This document shows, in pieces, positions 8,894 to 18,316 of a stretch of 64,000 nucleotides of DNA. Under the pieces are notes generated by a model. The model saw only the letters and a list, made by a program, of their open reading frames with translations, was not told the origin of the DNA and made no database searches. A program made the translations under genes and the position numbers. Numbering within the stretch: position 1 is the first letter of the stretch; every line of letters starts with the position of its first letter. Origin of the DNA: Halothermothrix sp. (GTDB lineage Bacteria; Bacillota; Halanaerobiia; DY22613); the NCBI GenBank assembly GCA_016841825.1, contig JAENYK010000004.1:62001-126000 (forward strand), read 5' to 3'.

Positions 8894-8947
8894 ACGAAAA
8901 AATTGTTCCGAAAATAATATTGGCAAATCTTCAAGCCATCGTATGAA

Positions 8948-9793
8948 TTAATGCATACCTGTTGTTCCTAAGCGGCGGCAATAACGCTCCAACCAGATGA
9001 ATACCCAGGCACCGAAAACAACCATAACCACCATAAAAATCACTAAGATTAGTTGTTCCTGATGTAAAGGTAAAAGAGTCCTGGTTCCCAATAGTAAACC
9101 TCTTACCGCATCATAACCATAGGTTAATGGAAGACTCAAAGAGATCACCATTAAAAAACGGGGAAAAACTGTAACGGGGAAATTCGCCCCTGTCAACGTA
9201 TTTACGATAAAGTTACCGGCATCCACCAATGTATTGGCCTCTCTCATTAACATTACCAGTGCTGCAAAAGCAAATCCAAATCCATATATTGAAATCAACA
9301 TAGGCACAATAGTCAATATCGCCGCACCAATACTGGTTAGATCAAAGTTAACCCCAAAGAAAACCATCATTATCACAAATACCCCTATAGAATTAAAAGT
9401 AGTTATTAGTACATTAAATAAAGTCTGACCAACCAAGTGAGTTATTCGGGGAATCGGGGTCAACCAGTTAGACTCTAATACTCCTGTAGTCATCTGATTC
9501 TTCAACGAAAACCCTATTCCCCAAAAGACTGAGCTAACGTAACTGGAAAGAATAGTTCCTAACAGGAGGAATGAAACAAAATCACCTGTCCCTGTATAAG
9601 CCTGAAAACCAACATTTTGACCATCTACCGCAAATCCCTTTCCCATAAAAAATACAGGAGCAAACCAGAGGACTGGTTCAATAATCCGAAATAATGCATT
9701 CAATGGATAACGCAGAAAAATCTTAAAATCTCGTTTGAAAATGCCTGCCATTGCTCGCAATTGATGTCGCAGAAAATCAAACATTCTATTCAC
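8948..9793 (-). CDS. ABC-2 type transporter permease
   Basis: Integral membrane subunit (281 residues, six predicted membrane segments) of an ABC-2 exporter. Following the usual N-terminal amphipathic region (FKRDFKIFLRYPLNALFRI) comes the conserved segment TTGVLESNWLTPIPR. It is the last gene of a three-gene operon (ATPase, permease, permease), separated by 9 bases from the second permease, to which it is clearly related: both share the E-S-(N/T)-WLTP-(I/M)-PRI loop. The two probably form a heterodimeric channel. The exported substrate, drug, lipid or polymer, cannot be told. Confidence 0.88.
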   Translation of the reverse strand: MNRMFDFLRHQLRAMAGIFKRDFKIFLRYPLNALFRIIEPVLWFAPVFFMGKGFAVDGQNVGFQAYTGTGDFVSFLLLGTILSSYVSSVFWGIGFSLKNQMTTGVLESNWLTPIPRITHLVGQTLFNVLITTFNSIGVFVIMMVFFGVNFDLTSIGAAILTIVPMLISIYGFGFAFAALVMLMREANTLVDAGNFIVNTLTGANFPVTVFPRFLMVISLSLPLTYGYDAVRGLLLGTRTLLPLHQEQLILVIFMVVMVVFGAWVFIWLERYCRRLGTTGMH

Positions 9794-9802
9794 CCCTTAC
9801 CA

Positions 9803-10717
9803 TTAATATACTCCCAGATTACCTTTACCTCTTACTGACTTTTCTACCATGATAAAAGCGAAATATCCAATGGTAAAGAGTCCAATTCCAAAGGCAGCCA
9901 GAATCAAGAGATCATCTTTTATAGCTCCCAGTCCACCATCTGTTAGATACGCGTTACGAAACGCTCTAATAGCATAAGTCATCGGAATAAACCTGGATAT
10001 CGACTGCATCCAATCTGGTAGGACTGCTAAAGGATAGGAGATCCCACAAAAAATCATCACCATTCCCCTGACCAAAAAGACCATTACATTCACTTCTTTG
10101 GCCCAGACTACCAAACTGGCGAAAAGAAAACCAACTCCATAGATGGTCGGAATAGTTAGCAAGATAACCGCCAATACCAATAAAGGATCACCTACTAATC
10201 TGATATTCAAAATCAAATAAAATTCCAGCAAACTGATACTAAAAACTGCGCACTGTTGTAGACAGTCTCCAATTCCCGCTCCGATTAACATTATAATCCT
10301 GGGCATCGGGGTCAACCAGGTGGATTCCAGAGTCCCCCGCAATTGCTCATTCCGCAAAAAGTTCCCAAAGCTCCATAAAACCATATTAATCCACATATAG
10401 AGCAATGACCCCAGTGCCATAAACCCGATATAATCTCCGGTCCCTGTTAAATTAGCAAAAGTACTCACCCCGGCATTATCTGGACCGGCAAAGGCTTTAC
10501 CATTAAAAATATAAACCAGAGGAAATAAGACTGGCCAGATTACCACTGCTACTACCCATGAGGGATATCTGATAAAAATAGTGACCTCTTTTCTAATTAC
10601 CGCCCACAAAGAACGTAATTTACAGATCAAACCATACTCCTGAAGAATAACTCTCCTTTCACTCTGCGAATCTGCTGCTAGACCAGACTGTTCACTTGCC
10701 AGAAAACGTTCACTCAT
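9803..10717 (-). CDS. ABC-2 type transporter permease
   Basis: Second membrane subunit (304 residues from the chosen start) of the exporter. It has a polar N-terminal tail of about 50 residues, six hydrophobic segments and the conserved loop LRGTLESTWLTPMPRI. The ATG at 10717 is preceded by AAAGGAGG; an earlier in-frame codon at 10747 overlaps the ATPase gene and has no ribosome-binding site. It is paralogous to the following permease. Confidence 0.88.
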   Translation of the reverse strand: MSERFLASEQSGLAADSQSERRVILQEYGLICKLRSLWAVIRKEVTIFIRYPSWVVAVVIWPVLFPLVYIFNGKAFAGPDNAGVSTFANLTGTGDYIGFMALGSLLYMWINMVLWSFGNFLRNEQLRGTLESTWLTPMPRIIMLIGAGIGDCLQQCAVFSISLLEFYLILNIRLVGDPLLVLAVILLTIPTIYGVGFLFASLVVWAKEVNVMVFLVRGMVMIFCGISYPLAVLPDWMQSISRFIPMTYAIRAFRNAYLTDGGLGAIKDDLLILAAFGIGLFTIGYFAFIMVEKSVRGKGNLGVY

Positions 10718-10743
10718 CTCATATCCTCCTTTATTTCCATTGA

Positions 10744-11814
10744 TCACTTCTCACGTAAGGATTTGCCTGTCAAATGAATAAATACATCCTCTAAACTGGG
10801 GTCTTTGACATTAACATTCTGAATTTGTATTTTCTCACTGGTTAACACCTGGATAATCTCGGCAATAGTCTCCTCACCATTTGATGAATGAATAGTAATC
10901 TGCCAGGTCTCATGGCTATCATCATAGTAAGTCAATACCTTTTGGATATTACCTATAGCTGCAATCTTTTCTTTAATCGCCTCGGTAAAACCCCGTACTG
11001 TCAGTTGAATTATCCGCTCTTCGGATAGTTCAGCCTTAAGTTCTGTAGGTGAAGCCAGAGCAATTATCTTCCCCTGATCGATGATGGCTATCCTATCTGA
11101 AAGAATGTCTGCTTCTTCCATATAATGTGTTGTCAAAAGAACCGTTCTACCTTCCCCTTTTAACTCCAAAATGATCTCCCGAAGCCTTCTCGCTGCCTGG
11201 GGATCAAGACCAACTGTAGGCTCATCCAGAAGTAAGATCTGAGGATTGGCCATCAATGCCTTGCCCAGGGCAATCCTCTGCTTCATCCCTGATGAGTAAC
11301 TCTCCACTAACTCATCTCCACGTTTACTCAACTCTAACCTCTCTAACAGATCTGCTGCCCTAACTTTCGCCTTCTCTCGACTCATTCCATAAAGGGCTCC
11401 AAAATATTCTAAGTTCTCACGTCCAGTCAATTTCCAGTAAATACTCCGTTCACCGGATAATACTGTTCCCAATGTCTGACGAACCCTTCTCGCATCTTTG
11501 ACCGCATCCATTCCATTAACCAATATTTTACCCCTGGTTGGTTCCAGTAGTGTAGAGATCATCTTAATTGTAGTCGTCTTACCTGCACCATTAGGACCCA
11601 ACAGACCGAAAATCTCTCCCTGCTGTATGGAAAAATTTACACCATCTACTGCTACAAAAGTCTTACCTCCATTAATGACCCGCTCTTCCTTACTCTGATC
11701 GCTTTTAGAAGGTTGATTTCTATGTAGTATATTGTTAAACCTCTCTTTAATTCCTATTTTTTGACGACGGGGAAATTCTTTGCTTAATCCTTCAATAATT
11801 AAAGCTTGGGACAT
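10744..11814 (-). CDS. ABC transporter ATPase (ABC-2 exporter, NatA/DrrA-like)
   Basis: Cytosolic ATP-binding subunit of 356 residues. Walker A GPNGAGKT (73-80), signature SSGMKQRIALG, Walker B ILLLDEPTVGLD and the H-loop TTHYMEE are intact. A 30-residue basic/polar insert (about 16-50) separates the first strand from the core, and the C-terminal 90 residues form the DUF4162-type tail common in drug and antibiotic exporters. AAAGGAAG is correctly spaced for the ATG at 11814; a GTG three codons earlier is too close. First gene of the operon with the two permeases. Confidence 0.9.
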   Translation of the reverse strand: MSQALIIEGLSKEFPRRQKIGIKERFNNILHRNQPSKSDQSKEERVINGGKTFVAVDGVNFSIQQGEIFGLLGPNGAGKTTTIKMISTLLEPTRGKILVNGMDAVKDARRVRQTLGTVLSGERSIYWKLTGRENLEYFGALYGMSREKAKVRAADLLERLELSKRGDELVESYSSGMKQRIALGKALMANPQILLLDEPTVGLDPQAARRLREIILELKGEGRTVLLTTHYMEEADILSDRIAIIDQGKIIALASPTELKAELSEERIIQLTVRGFTEAIKEKIAAIGNIQKVLTYYDDSHETWQITIHSSNGEETIAEIIQVLTSEKIQIQNVNVKDPSLEDVFIHLTGKSLREK

Positions 11815-12094
11815 GTAAATCACTTCCTTTTGTCATGTAATATCTATATTATAACTGTCCAAATTAATAATGTCAATAGAAATATTAATTTATTTAATAA
11901 CATTATAAATATTTTTAATTATAGTCTGCTGAATACCCATTCAAATTAATAATCTATTTGAAATAGCCTATAACATCTACATTTTATTGAACATTTTCCT
12001 TATTTTAGTTTAATATTAAAACTATCTATTTTTTAAACAGAACATATTGATCTATCGCATCCTTCCTTTCGCAAAAGATTCTCCAGACATAAAA
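11815..12094. other. AT-rich intergenic region
   Basis: Very AT-rich spacer between ileS (convergent end) and the start of the exporter operon; it presumably carries that operon's promoter. No gene or conserved RNA seen. Confidence 0.4.
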
Positions 12095-12119
12095 AAAGAG
12101 ATCCGCAACGGATCTCTTT
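12095..12119 (-). terminator. ileS terminator
   Basis: AAAGAGATCCG-TTG-CGGATCTCTTT on the minus strand, 11-bp stem followed by TTTTT, 18 bases past the ileS stop. A canonical intrinsic terminator. Confidence 0.9.
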
Positions 12120-12136
12120 GAATAACCATATTCAGC

Positions 12137-15100
12137 TTAAACTCTTTCAACTTTGATAAATGCCTGATGACCATTAATATCCCATTCTTCAAAATCAACA
12201 CCTGGCTCAACATGATGTTTGATCTCAATAGCCAGAGTCTCATCTTTGATATATTCTCTAAAAACATTCACAGCTTCAACTACATCTACATCACTGACAT
12301 ATTTGATCTTGATCTGATCCATGATCTCAAAATCTGCATTCTTCCGCATTGTCTGAATCTTGGAGATCATCTCCCGGGCCAGCCCCTCTTTAACCAGTTC
12401 TGCAGTTAACTCGGTATCCAGGATCACAAAGTTATCATTATCCATCTCAACAGTAAAACCTTCCCTTTCCTGAATTCTGATATCTAAATCCTGCCCGGTC
12501 AGTGGAAGTTCCTGATCATCGACCTGCAGGTTTAGTACACCCTGGCTGCGAATAGTCCGCACAACTTCACCAGGATTTGCTTTGGCCAGCGCACCGGAGA
12601 TAGATTTCATCATCTTGCCATATTTTGGACCAAGAACGGGAAAGTTAGGTTTGACCTGATAATTCACATACTGGTCAAGGTTTTCGATATAGTGAACATT
12701 TTTGATGTTCAACTCCTCTTTGACCAGATTCTCCATAGGTTCTAACATTTCCCGTCTCTGACCATCAACCATAATTTCATTTAAAGGCTGACGAACCTTG
12801 ATCTGAACTTTATTCCGACAGGCACGACCCAGAGATACTATACTCATAACCAATGCCATGTGTTCTTCTAACTCCCGATTAACCATTGAAGCATCATAAA
12901 CTGGATAATCTACAAAGTGCACTGACTCTGCTTTCATCTCATGGGTCAGATTTAGATAAATCTCTTCTGATATAAATGGTGCAAATGGAGCCATCAGTTT
13001 GACCACTGTTAAGAGAACTTCATACAGAGTCCGATATACAGCTTTCTTATCATCAGTCATCTCCGGAGCCCAGAACCTTTCCCGACAGCGGCGGACATAC
13101 CAGTTAGAGACTTCGTCAACAACAAAGTCCTGAATCGCCCGAACTACCTTAGTCAGTTCAAATTCAGCCATATTTTCTTTGACATACTTAACCAAAGTGT
13201 TTAATCTGGAGATGACCCATTGATCTATCTCTTCCCTTGCATCCACTGCCATCTCAAATTCAACCGGATCAATATCGTCAATATTGGCATACATAGTGAA
13301 GAAAGAGACCACATTTTGCAGTGTGCCAAAAAATTTCAGGAAAACTTCCTTAACCCCATCTTCATCGAATTTTGTGGGTGTCCAGGCTGGTGAGACCGCT
13401 AATAAATACCACCGGGTAGCATCTGCACCATAATTGGCTAACATTTTCCAGGGGTCTACTATATTACCTTTCGATTTAGACATTTTTTGACCATGCTTAT
13501 CTAAAATCATATCATTTACCATAACATTTTTATAAGCAGGTTCATCAAACAGAAAAGTTGAGATAGCCAGTAATGAATAGAACCATCCTCTGGTCTGATC
13601 AATTCCTTCACAGATAAAATCTGCCGGGAATAATTTATCAAAGGTGTCTTTGTTCTCAAATGGATAATGCCATTGAGCATAAGGCATCGAACCAGAATCA
13701 AACCAACAATCGATCACTTCCGGAGTTCTGGTCATTGTATGACCACACTTACACTTAAGATGTAGATCATCCACATAGGGGCGATGAAGTTCGATAGTTG
13801 TAGGATCAACCTCTTCAATCGCCAACTCAGCTAGTTCCTCACGGGAACCGATTGATGTCAACTCCCCACATTCTTCACATTTCCAGATATTTAATGGTGT
13901 ACCCCAGTAACGATCCCGGGATAATGACCAGTCAACCATGTTCTCCAGCCAGTTACCAAAGCGACCTTCACCTACATATGCAGGATACCAGTTAATCTTC
14001 TTATTAGCTGCAATCATCCTATCTTTATAGGCTGTAGTCTTGATATACCAGGATTTCCGTGCATAGTATAAAAGTGGCGTCGAACATCTCCAACAGTGGG
14101 GATAAGAGTGGGTCATTCGCTCTTTTAAGAAGAGAGAACCCTGTTCTTTCAAATACCGGACGATCTGTGGGTCTGCCTCTTTCACAAATAAACCTGCCCA
14201 GGGAGTAATCTCTTCGGTAAATTTACCCTCTTTGTCAACAGGCTGACGTAATGGTAGGTCATATTTCTGGCCTATCTGGTAATCATCCTCACCAAATGCC
14301 GGTGCAATATGCACAATACCGGTACCATCATCAGTGGAGACAAAGTCGCCACCAACCACAAACCAGGCTTTTTTATCTACAGTGACGAAAGGTAGTAGCT
14401 GCTCATATTCAGTTCCTTCCAGATCTGTCCCCTTCATCTCCGCAACAATCTCATAGTTTTCCGGATCTCCTAACAGAGCACCAACCCGCTCTTTGACCAG
14501 AATATAGTACTCTTCAGAATCTTCTTTAAGTGTAACTTTGGCTTTGACATAGGTAAATTCAGGATTGACACATAAAGCCACATTAGACGGCAGTGTCCAG
14601 GGAGTTGTCGTCCAGACAAGGAGATACTCATTATCTTTGCCTTTAAGCTTCATCTTCACATAGATGGAATCAATTGTCTCATCTTTATAACCTTGAGATA
14701 CCTCATGAGATGCCAGCGGAGTTCCACAGCGTGGACAGTAAGGCATGATCTTATGCCCTTCATAGATCAGACCTTCATCGAAAAATCTCTTTAAAATCCA
14801 CCAGACAGATTCAATATAATTATTATCCAGAGTGATATATGGATTATCTAAATCCATCCAATAAGCTATTCTCTCTGTCATCTCCCGCCATAGACCTTCA
14901 TAGGTCCAGACAGATTCACGGCATTTTTCATTAAATTCTTTAAGTCCATACTCCTCAATCTGCTGCTTTGAAGAGAGACCCAGTTGTTTCTCTACCTCAA
15001 TCTCCACAGGTAAGCCATGAGTATCCCAACCTGCCTTCCGTTTGACCTGAAATCCTTCCATGGTCTTATAGCGACAGACTGAGTCCTTTAATGTTCGGGC

Positions 15101-15286
15101 CAGTATATGGTGAATTCCCGGTTTACCATTGGCAGTAGGTGGACCCTCAAAGAAAACAAATTCAGGTTTTCCATCTCTGGTCGTCACACTTCTGGTAACA
15201 ACATCTTTCTTTCGCCAGGACTGCAGAATCAAATCTTCCCGCTCACTGACAGAACTTTTAGTATTTACTTCTTTGAACTTTGACAT
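12137..15286 (-). CDS. ileS: Isoleucyl-tRNA synthetase
   Basis: Class Ia aminoacyl-tRNA synthetase charging tRNA-Ile in the cytosol, 1049 residues. The HIGH-type motif is GKPGIHHILAR (around residue 57), the KMSKS loop is QKMSKSKGN (around residue 600), and the CP1 editing domain lies between them. Two zinc-type clusters are visible (CPRCG, and CEECGE with CKCGH). The length, motif style and long C-terminal extension resemble the eukaryote-like (type 2) IleRS rather than the roughly 930-residue bacterial type; this classification is inference. The ATG at 15286 follows GAGGAGG; the upstream in-frame extension runs into the T-box terminator. Controlled by the T-box leader at 15332-15590. Confidence 0.96.
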   Translation of the reverse strand: MSKFKEVNTKSSVSEREDLILQSWRKKDVVTRSVTTRDGKPEFVFFEGPPTANGKPGIHHILARTLKDSVCRYKTMEGFQVKRKAGWDTHGLPVEIEVEKQLGLSSKQQIEEYGLKEFNEKCRESVWTYEGLWREMTERIAYWMDLDNPYITLDNNYIESVWWILKRFFDEGLIYEGHKIMPYCPRCGTPLASHEVSQGYKDETIDSIYVKMKLKGKDNEYLLVWTTTPWTLPSNVALCVNPEFTYVKAKVTLKEDSEEYYILVKERVGALLGDPENYEIVAEMKGTDLEGTEYEQLLPFVTVDKKAWFVVGGDFVSTDDGTGIVHIAPAFGEDDYQIGQKYDLPLRQPVDKEGKFTEEITPWAGLFVKEADPQIVRYLKEQGSLFLKERMTHSYPHCWRCSTPLLYYARKSWYIKTTAYKDRMIAANKKINWYPAYVGEGRFGNWLENMVDWSLSRDRYWGTPLNIWKCEECGELTSIGSREELAELAIEEVDPTTIELHRPYVDDLHLKCKCGHTMTRTPEVIDCWFDSGSMPYAQWHYPFENKDTFDKLFPADFICEGIDQTRGWFYSLLAISTFLFDEPAYKNVMVNDMILDKHGQKMSKSKGNIVDPWKMLANYGADATRWYLLAVSPAWTPTKFDEDGVKEVFLKFFGTLQNVVSFFTMYANIDDIDPVEFEMAVDAREEIDQWVISRLNTLVKYVKENMAEFELTKVVRAIQDFVVDEVSNWYVRRCRERFWAPEMTDDKKAVYRTLYEVLLTVVKLMAPFAPFISEEIYLNLTHEMKAESVHFVDYPVYDASMVNRELEEHMALVMSIVSLGRACRNKVQIKVRQPLNEIMVDGQRREMLEPMENLVKEELNIKNVHYIENLDQYVNYQVKPNFPVLGPKYGKMMKSISGALAKANPGEVVRTIRSQGVLNLQVDDQELPLTGQDLDIRIQEREGFTVEMDNDNFVILDTELTAELVKEGLAREMISKIQTMRKNADFEIMDQIKIKYVSDVDVVEAVNVFREYIKDETLAIEIKHHVEPGVDFEEWDINGHQAFIKVERV

Positions 15287-15331
15287 AGTTCTTCCTCCTC
15301 TCAAATTAGCTTTAAAAATTTTTGATAAATA

Positions 15332-15590
15332 AAAAAGTCTCTCATCCACACAAAGGGACGAGAGACTATAAGCTCACGTGGTACCACCCTGATTGGGAAT
15401 ATTTTTAAAATACTTCCCCACTCATTAGGCCTATTAACGATAGCCATCCCGGGTACACTTACTAATCTTTCAGTGTCCAGCTCAGGAGTGATCTTCAACC
15501 CTCAATCTCCACCAGGCTTCCACCATCCCTGGCTCGCTATCGGAGGCATAATGCTAATGAGAAGTCTACTCTCTCCATCAATGCCTTTAC
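15332..15590 (-). promoter_or_regulatory. T-box leader of ileS (Ile specifier ATC)
   Basis: The antiterminator T-box sequence AGGGTGGTACCACGTG is at 15375-15390 (minus strand), followed by the terminator hairpin AGTCTCTC...GAGAGACT (15336-15367) and a T-run. Upstream, the specifier loop reads GAAGATCACT with the isoleucine codon ATC at 15490-15492, and the AGTAGACTTCTC stem I base lies near 15560-15575. Uncharged tRNA-Ile is expected to stabilise the antiterminator and let transcription enter ileS. Confidence 0.95.
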
Positions 15591-15663
15591 CAATTAAGTA
15601 AGCTCATCACTCACTTAACTAAGTTTACATAAATCACACAATCGCATAACTTAACTTCTTCTC

Positions 15664-15692
15664 ATTATGCCATAATATGTTACAGGTGTCAA
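15664..15692 (-). promoter_or_regulatory. Sigma-A-type promoter of the ileS T-box leader
   Basis: TTGACA at 15687-15692, 17-base spacer, CATAAT at 15664-15669, reading on the minus strand into the T-box leader. Confidence 0.75.
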
Positions 15693-15750
15693 GACAGTGA
15701 ACGGTAAAATTTTTATTACATTATTACATGAGTAACAATCAGAATAAGTG

Positions 15751-15936
15751 CTAGTGCAGTCGCATAATGTGATCTCTAAGTTTTTTCGTTTCTTTCATAA
15801 ACCGCCGCCGACTGAATTCATCTGTTGAGGTCAAATCAACCTGAATCCCATTGCCTTCATCTAACCAGTGCCATTCCATTCCAAATTCATCACATAGATC
15901 GATTAATGCAAATATGAGTGATTGATAAAGTGACAA
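15751..15936 (-). CDS. Small conserved-looking hypothetical protein (TTG start)
   Basis: Protein of 61 residues, hydrophilic and probably cytosolic, rich in acidic and aromatic residues in the N-terminal half (CDEFGMEWHWLDEGNG) and basic towards the C-terminus (RRRFMKETKKLRDHIMR). I do not recognise it. The TTG start at 15936 is supported by AAAGGAG at 8-9 bases spacing; the nearby ATG is out of frame and soon stops. It lies between the ileS leader promoter and the hutP-like gene and seems to be a single-gene unit. Confidence 0.6.
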   Translation of the reverse strand: MSLYQSLIFALIDLCDEFGMEWHWLDEGNGIQVDLTSTDEFSRRRFMKETKKLRDHIMRLH

Positions 15937-16147
15937 TGTTTCATCTCTCCTTTCTTTTTTAGTTTGTGATAGGAGAAACCATTTATGCTAATTGATTTGA
16001 AAATTAATATTCCTTTTATCGCTAATTTCAAAAATTCAGATTTTCAACGTCTACCAGCGAATATTTTTCTGTCATCTCATTATCCGTAACCAGTAATTCT
16101 ACCTTAATTCTATCATTCTTTCAGTCCTGGCAAAATCTACTTTCTGC

Positions 16148-16177
16148 TTGACAGTTTTTACCGAACTAGATTATAAT
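16148..16177 (+). promoter_or_regulatory. Consensus sigma-A promoter of the hutP-like gene
   Basis: TTGACA (16148-16153), 18-base spacer, TATAAT (16172-16177), ending 29 bases before the ATG. Both hexamers are perfect, suggesting strong expression. Confidence 0.85.
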
Positions 16178-16206
16178 GAAAAAAAGTCTGAAAGGAAGTG
16201 CTATTT

Positions 16207-16623
16207 ATGGCTGTACAAAGTCTGGATGTTGCAAAAGCTGCGATAAGACTGGCCCTCTCTTCCAGGGATGAAGAGAACATCTTGAAGGCTGATTTTAAAA
16301 ATCTTGGGATTAAGGCTGCTGCCGTTGATTTCGGTGGAGATTACATAAGTTCAATTAGAAAAATTATCGAACGGGCCATTGTTGCCGCCAAACGGGAAGG
16401 TGTAATCCCCGAGACCCATCTGGGAGAAGGTGCGGTCGCCGGTGCAACCAAGGAAGCACTGGCCCAGGTCAGCCCCAAAGCTGAAGGGTTTAATGTGGGT
16501 GGTAAAGTCGCCATTACTTTTTCGGGTGAACACCTGAGTGTGGCTGTATTCTTTGGAATTGGACTGGTTCACCTCAACGATGTGGTCATTGGTCTGGGAC
16601 ACCGCTCTTTTAAAGCAGAATAG
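16207..16623 (+). CDS. HutP-like RNA-binding antiterminator family protein
   Basis: A 138-residue protein that follows the HutP pattern. It has an N-terminal helical part (LALSSRDEENILK), a central helix ending GAVAGATKEALAQV and a C-terminal strand region with AVFFGIGLVHLNDVVIGLGHRS. HutP of Bacillus binds histidine and Mg2+ and antiterminates the hut operon. Compared from memory with B. subtilis HutP, the two metal-ligand histidines of the central helix (SHALYHATMEAL) appear to be glycines here (EGAVAGATKEAL). The effector or metal site may therefore differ. No hut genes are nearby. The ATG at 16207 follows AAAGGAAG; the preceding GTG overlaps that site. Confidence 0.72.
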   Translation: MAVQSLDVAKAAIRLALSSRDEENILKADFKNLGIKAAAVDFGGDYISSIRKIIERAIVAAKREGVIPETHLGEGAVAGATKEALAQVSPKAEGFNVGGKVAITFSGEHLSVAVFFGIGLVHLNDVVIGLGHRSFKAE

Positions 16624-16646
16624 AGTATTGGAACCATACAGTGCAA

Positions 16647-16700
16647 AAAAGGTTATCCTCGAATGATTTCTCAAGATAAATCATTGAAGGATAACCTTTT
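16647..16700 (+). terminator. Terminator of the hutP-like gene
   Basis: Long hairpin: AAAAGGTTATCC / GGATAACCTTTT with further pairing GAATGATTT / AAATCATT inside, ending in TTTTCTTC. Confidence 0.85.
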
Positions 16701-16825
16701 CTTCTGTTTGTAAAAGAGGCCTCTAATCAGACAAATCTCACCATAAATTTTTATCAGCCACTATATTCAGTAAGATAAAACAATATCTATATCACTCAAA
16801 TTGAGCAAACCTTCTGCCAGATCAT

Positions 16826-18046
16826 CTAAAATTTGGAATCATCCACCTGCTCTAACCAATGCTCAATCTCCCCAATAATTGATTGAATACAGCCATCATC
16901 AAAAGGTGAGATTAGATTGGCCATCATTATTCCCTCTGTGAAGGAAACACTTCCACCAAGTTGACAGAGTTTTAGATAATTTTGCCATGCAGATTCCCAA
17001 TTAGTCTGAAGACGTGTCCAGAACTGTAAAGCACAAATTTCAGCCAGTGCATAATCGATATAATAAAAAGGTAACTCAAAGATATGCTCCTGCTGATGCC
17101 AGTAGTTTCCCTCTTCCAGATACTGATTATCCCGATAATCCAAATATGGCAGATATTCTTTCTCTAATTTACGCCAGAGTGCCTTTCTCTCAGCAATTGA
17201 ATTTTGCGGATTCTGATAAACCCAGTGCTGAAATTCATCTACCATTGCAAAGTAAGGAAGATAAGCCATCATCTCAATCAGCTTAGAAAATTGATATTTC
17301 TCTGCACCCTGTCCAAAGAATAATTTTAACCAGGGCCAGGAAAAATATTCCATGGACATGGCATGAACTTCCATCAGTTCAGTTGGAGCATAGTTGTATT
17401 CGGGGATCTGATAATTTTCAATCAAATATTTTTCAAAAGCGTGTCCTGCTTCATGGATAAAGTCCTGAATATCTGCAGCTGTTCCATTAAAATTCGCAAA
17501 GATAAACGGTGACTTATACTTACTAAAATATTTAGAATAAGCTCCACCAACCTTACCTGGCTTACTGGACAAATCCATCAGATGATTCTCACACATAAAG
17601 TCAAAGAACCTGTTTGTTTGCGGAGACATCTGGGTAAACATTACTTTACCCTGTTCAACTATCCAGGCTTCATCTCCTCCAGGAGCTGCATTCCCCCCGG
17701 AAAACAGACACTTATCATCATAGTAACTGAGATTCTCTAATCCCAGCCTGAGCCGCTGCCGATCTTTGAGTTTCACAACCAGGGGTACAATGTATTGCTT
17801 AATCTGTTTTCTAAAATTAGCCACCATCTCAGCATCATAATCGGTTCTTTTCATTCGACGATAGCCTAATTCCACAAAGTTAGTATATCCCAGTTTATGT
17901 GCCATTCGTGTCCGAATTTGAACCAATTGATCAAATATTTGATCCAATTGTTCCCGATGCTCTGCAAAAAAGCATATTTGACTTGATGCGCTTTTTGGCG
18001 AATATGGCGATCGACCTCTTTTCATTTTTAACTTCAAATCAAACAT
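16826..18046 (-). pseudogene. M3 family oligoendopeptidase, N-terminally truncated
   Basis: The body matches a zinc oligoendopeptidase of family M3 (PepF-like): catalytic HEAGHAFEKYL and, downstream, the third zinc ligand in MEVHAMSMEYF. Typical relatives are about 560-570 residues. Here the family-like sequence begins only at FFAEHREQLDQIFDQL, about 25 residues into a 406-residue frame, so roughly 150-170 N-terminal residues are missing. The first 20 residues (basic, KMKRGRSPYSPKSASS) look unrelated. No ribosome-binding site precedes the ATG, and a perfect 13-bp inverted repeat (18060-18117) lies just upstream. I read this as a gene truncated by a rearrangement; a shortened functional enzyme is less likely. 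Confidence 0.7.
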
Positions 18047-18059
18047 CTAAAATCATTCT

Positions 18060-18117
18060 TTTGGCGGAAAGGAAATAAAAGTTTTCTACAAATTTTTCAT
18101 ATTACCTTTCCGCCAAA
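18060..18117. repeat. 13-bp inverted repeat at the truncated peptidase junction
   Basis: TTTGGCGGAAAGG (18060-18072) and CCTTTCCGCCAAA (18105-18117), perfect arms 32 bases apart, 14 bases upstream of the truncated M3 peptidase. It may be a small mobile-element scar or a stem-loop. Confidence 0.6.
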
Positions 18118-18133
18118 CACATACTTTACTAAT

Positions 18134-18157
18134 AGTATGTCAGCTTCCTGACATACT
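18134..18157. repeat. 10-bp perfect inverted repeat
   Basis: AGTATGTCAG-CTTC-CTGACATACT. Just upstream, CATACT...AGTATG forms a second overlapping symmetry. It lies in the spacer between asnA and the truncated peptidase; it may be an operator or a terminator lacking a T-run. Confidence 0.45.
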
Positions 18158-18316
18158 GCCAATTTGCTAGACATGAACAAAAGACAGATTCTGTTTTACA
18201 AAATTACTATTGATCAACCCTATAGTCAATCACTGTTATTCCCTTTTTCTTCCTAAAAATAGAAAGTCCTGCATATTCAACTATTTTTTCGAAAGATTCA
18301 CTCTATGCTCAGCCTA

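Noticed and set aside
15301-15498. Frame upstream of ileS on the minus strand
   Set aside because: It runs through the T-box leader and its terminator; the RNA motifs explain the sequence.
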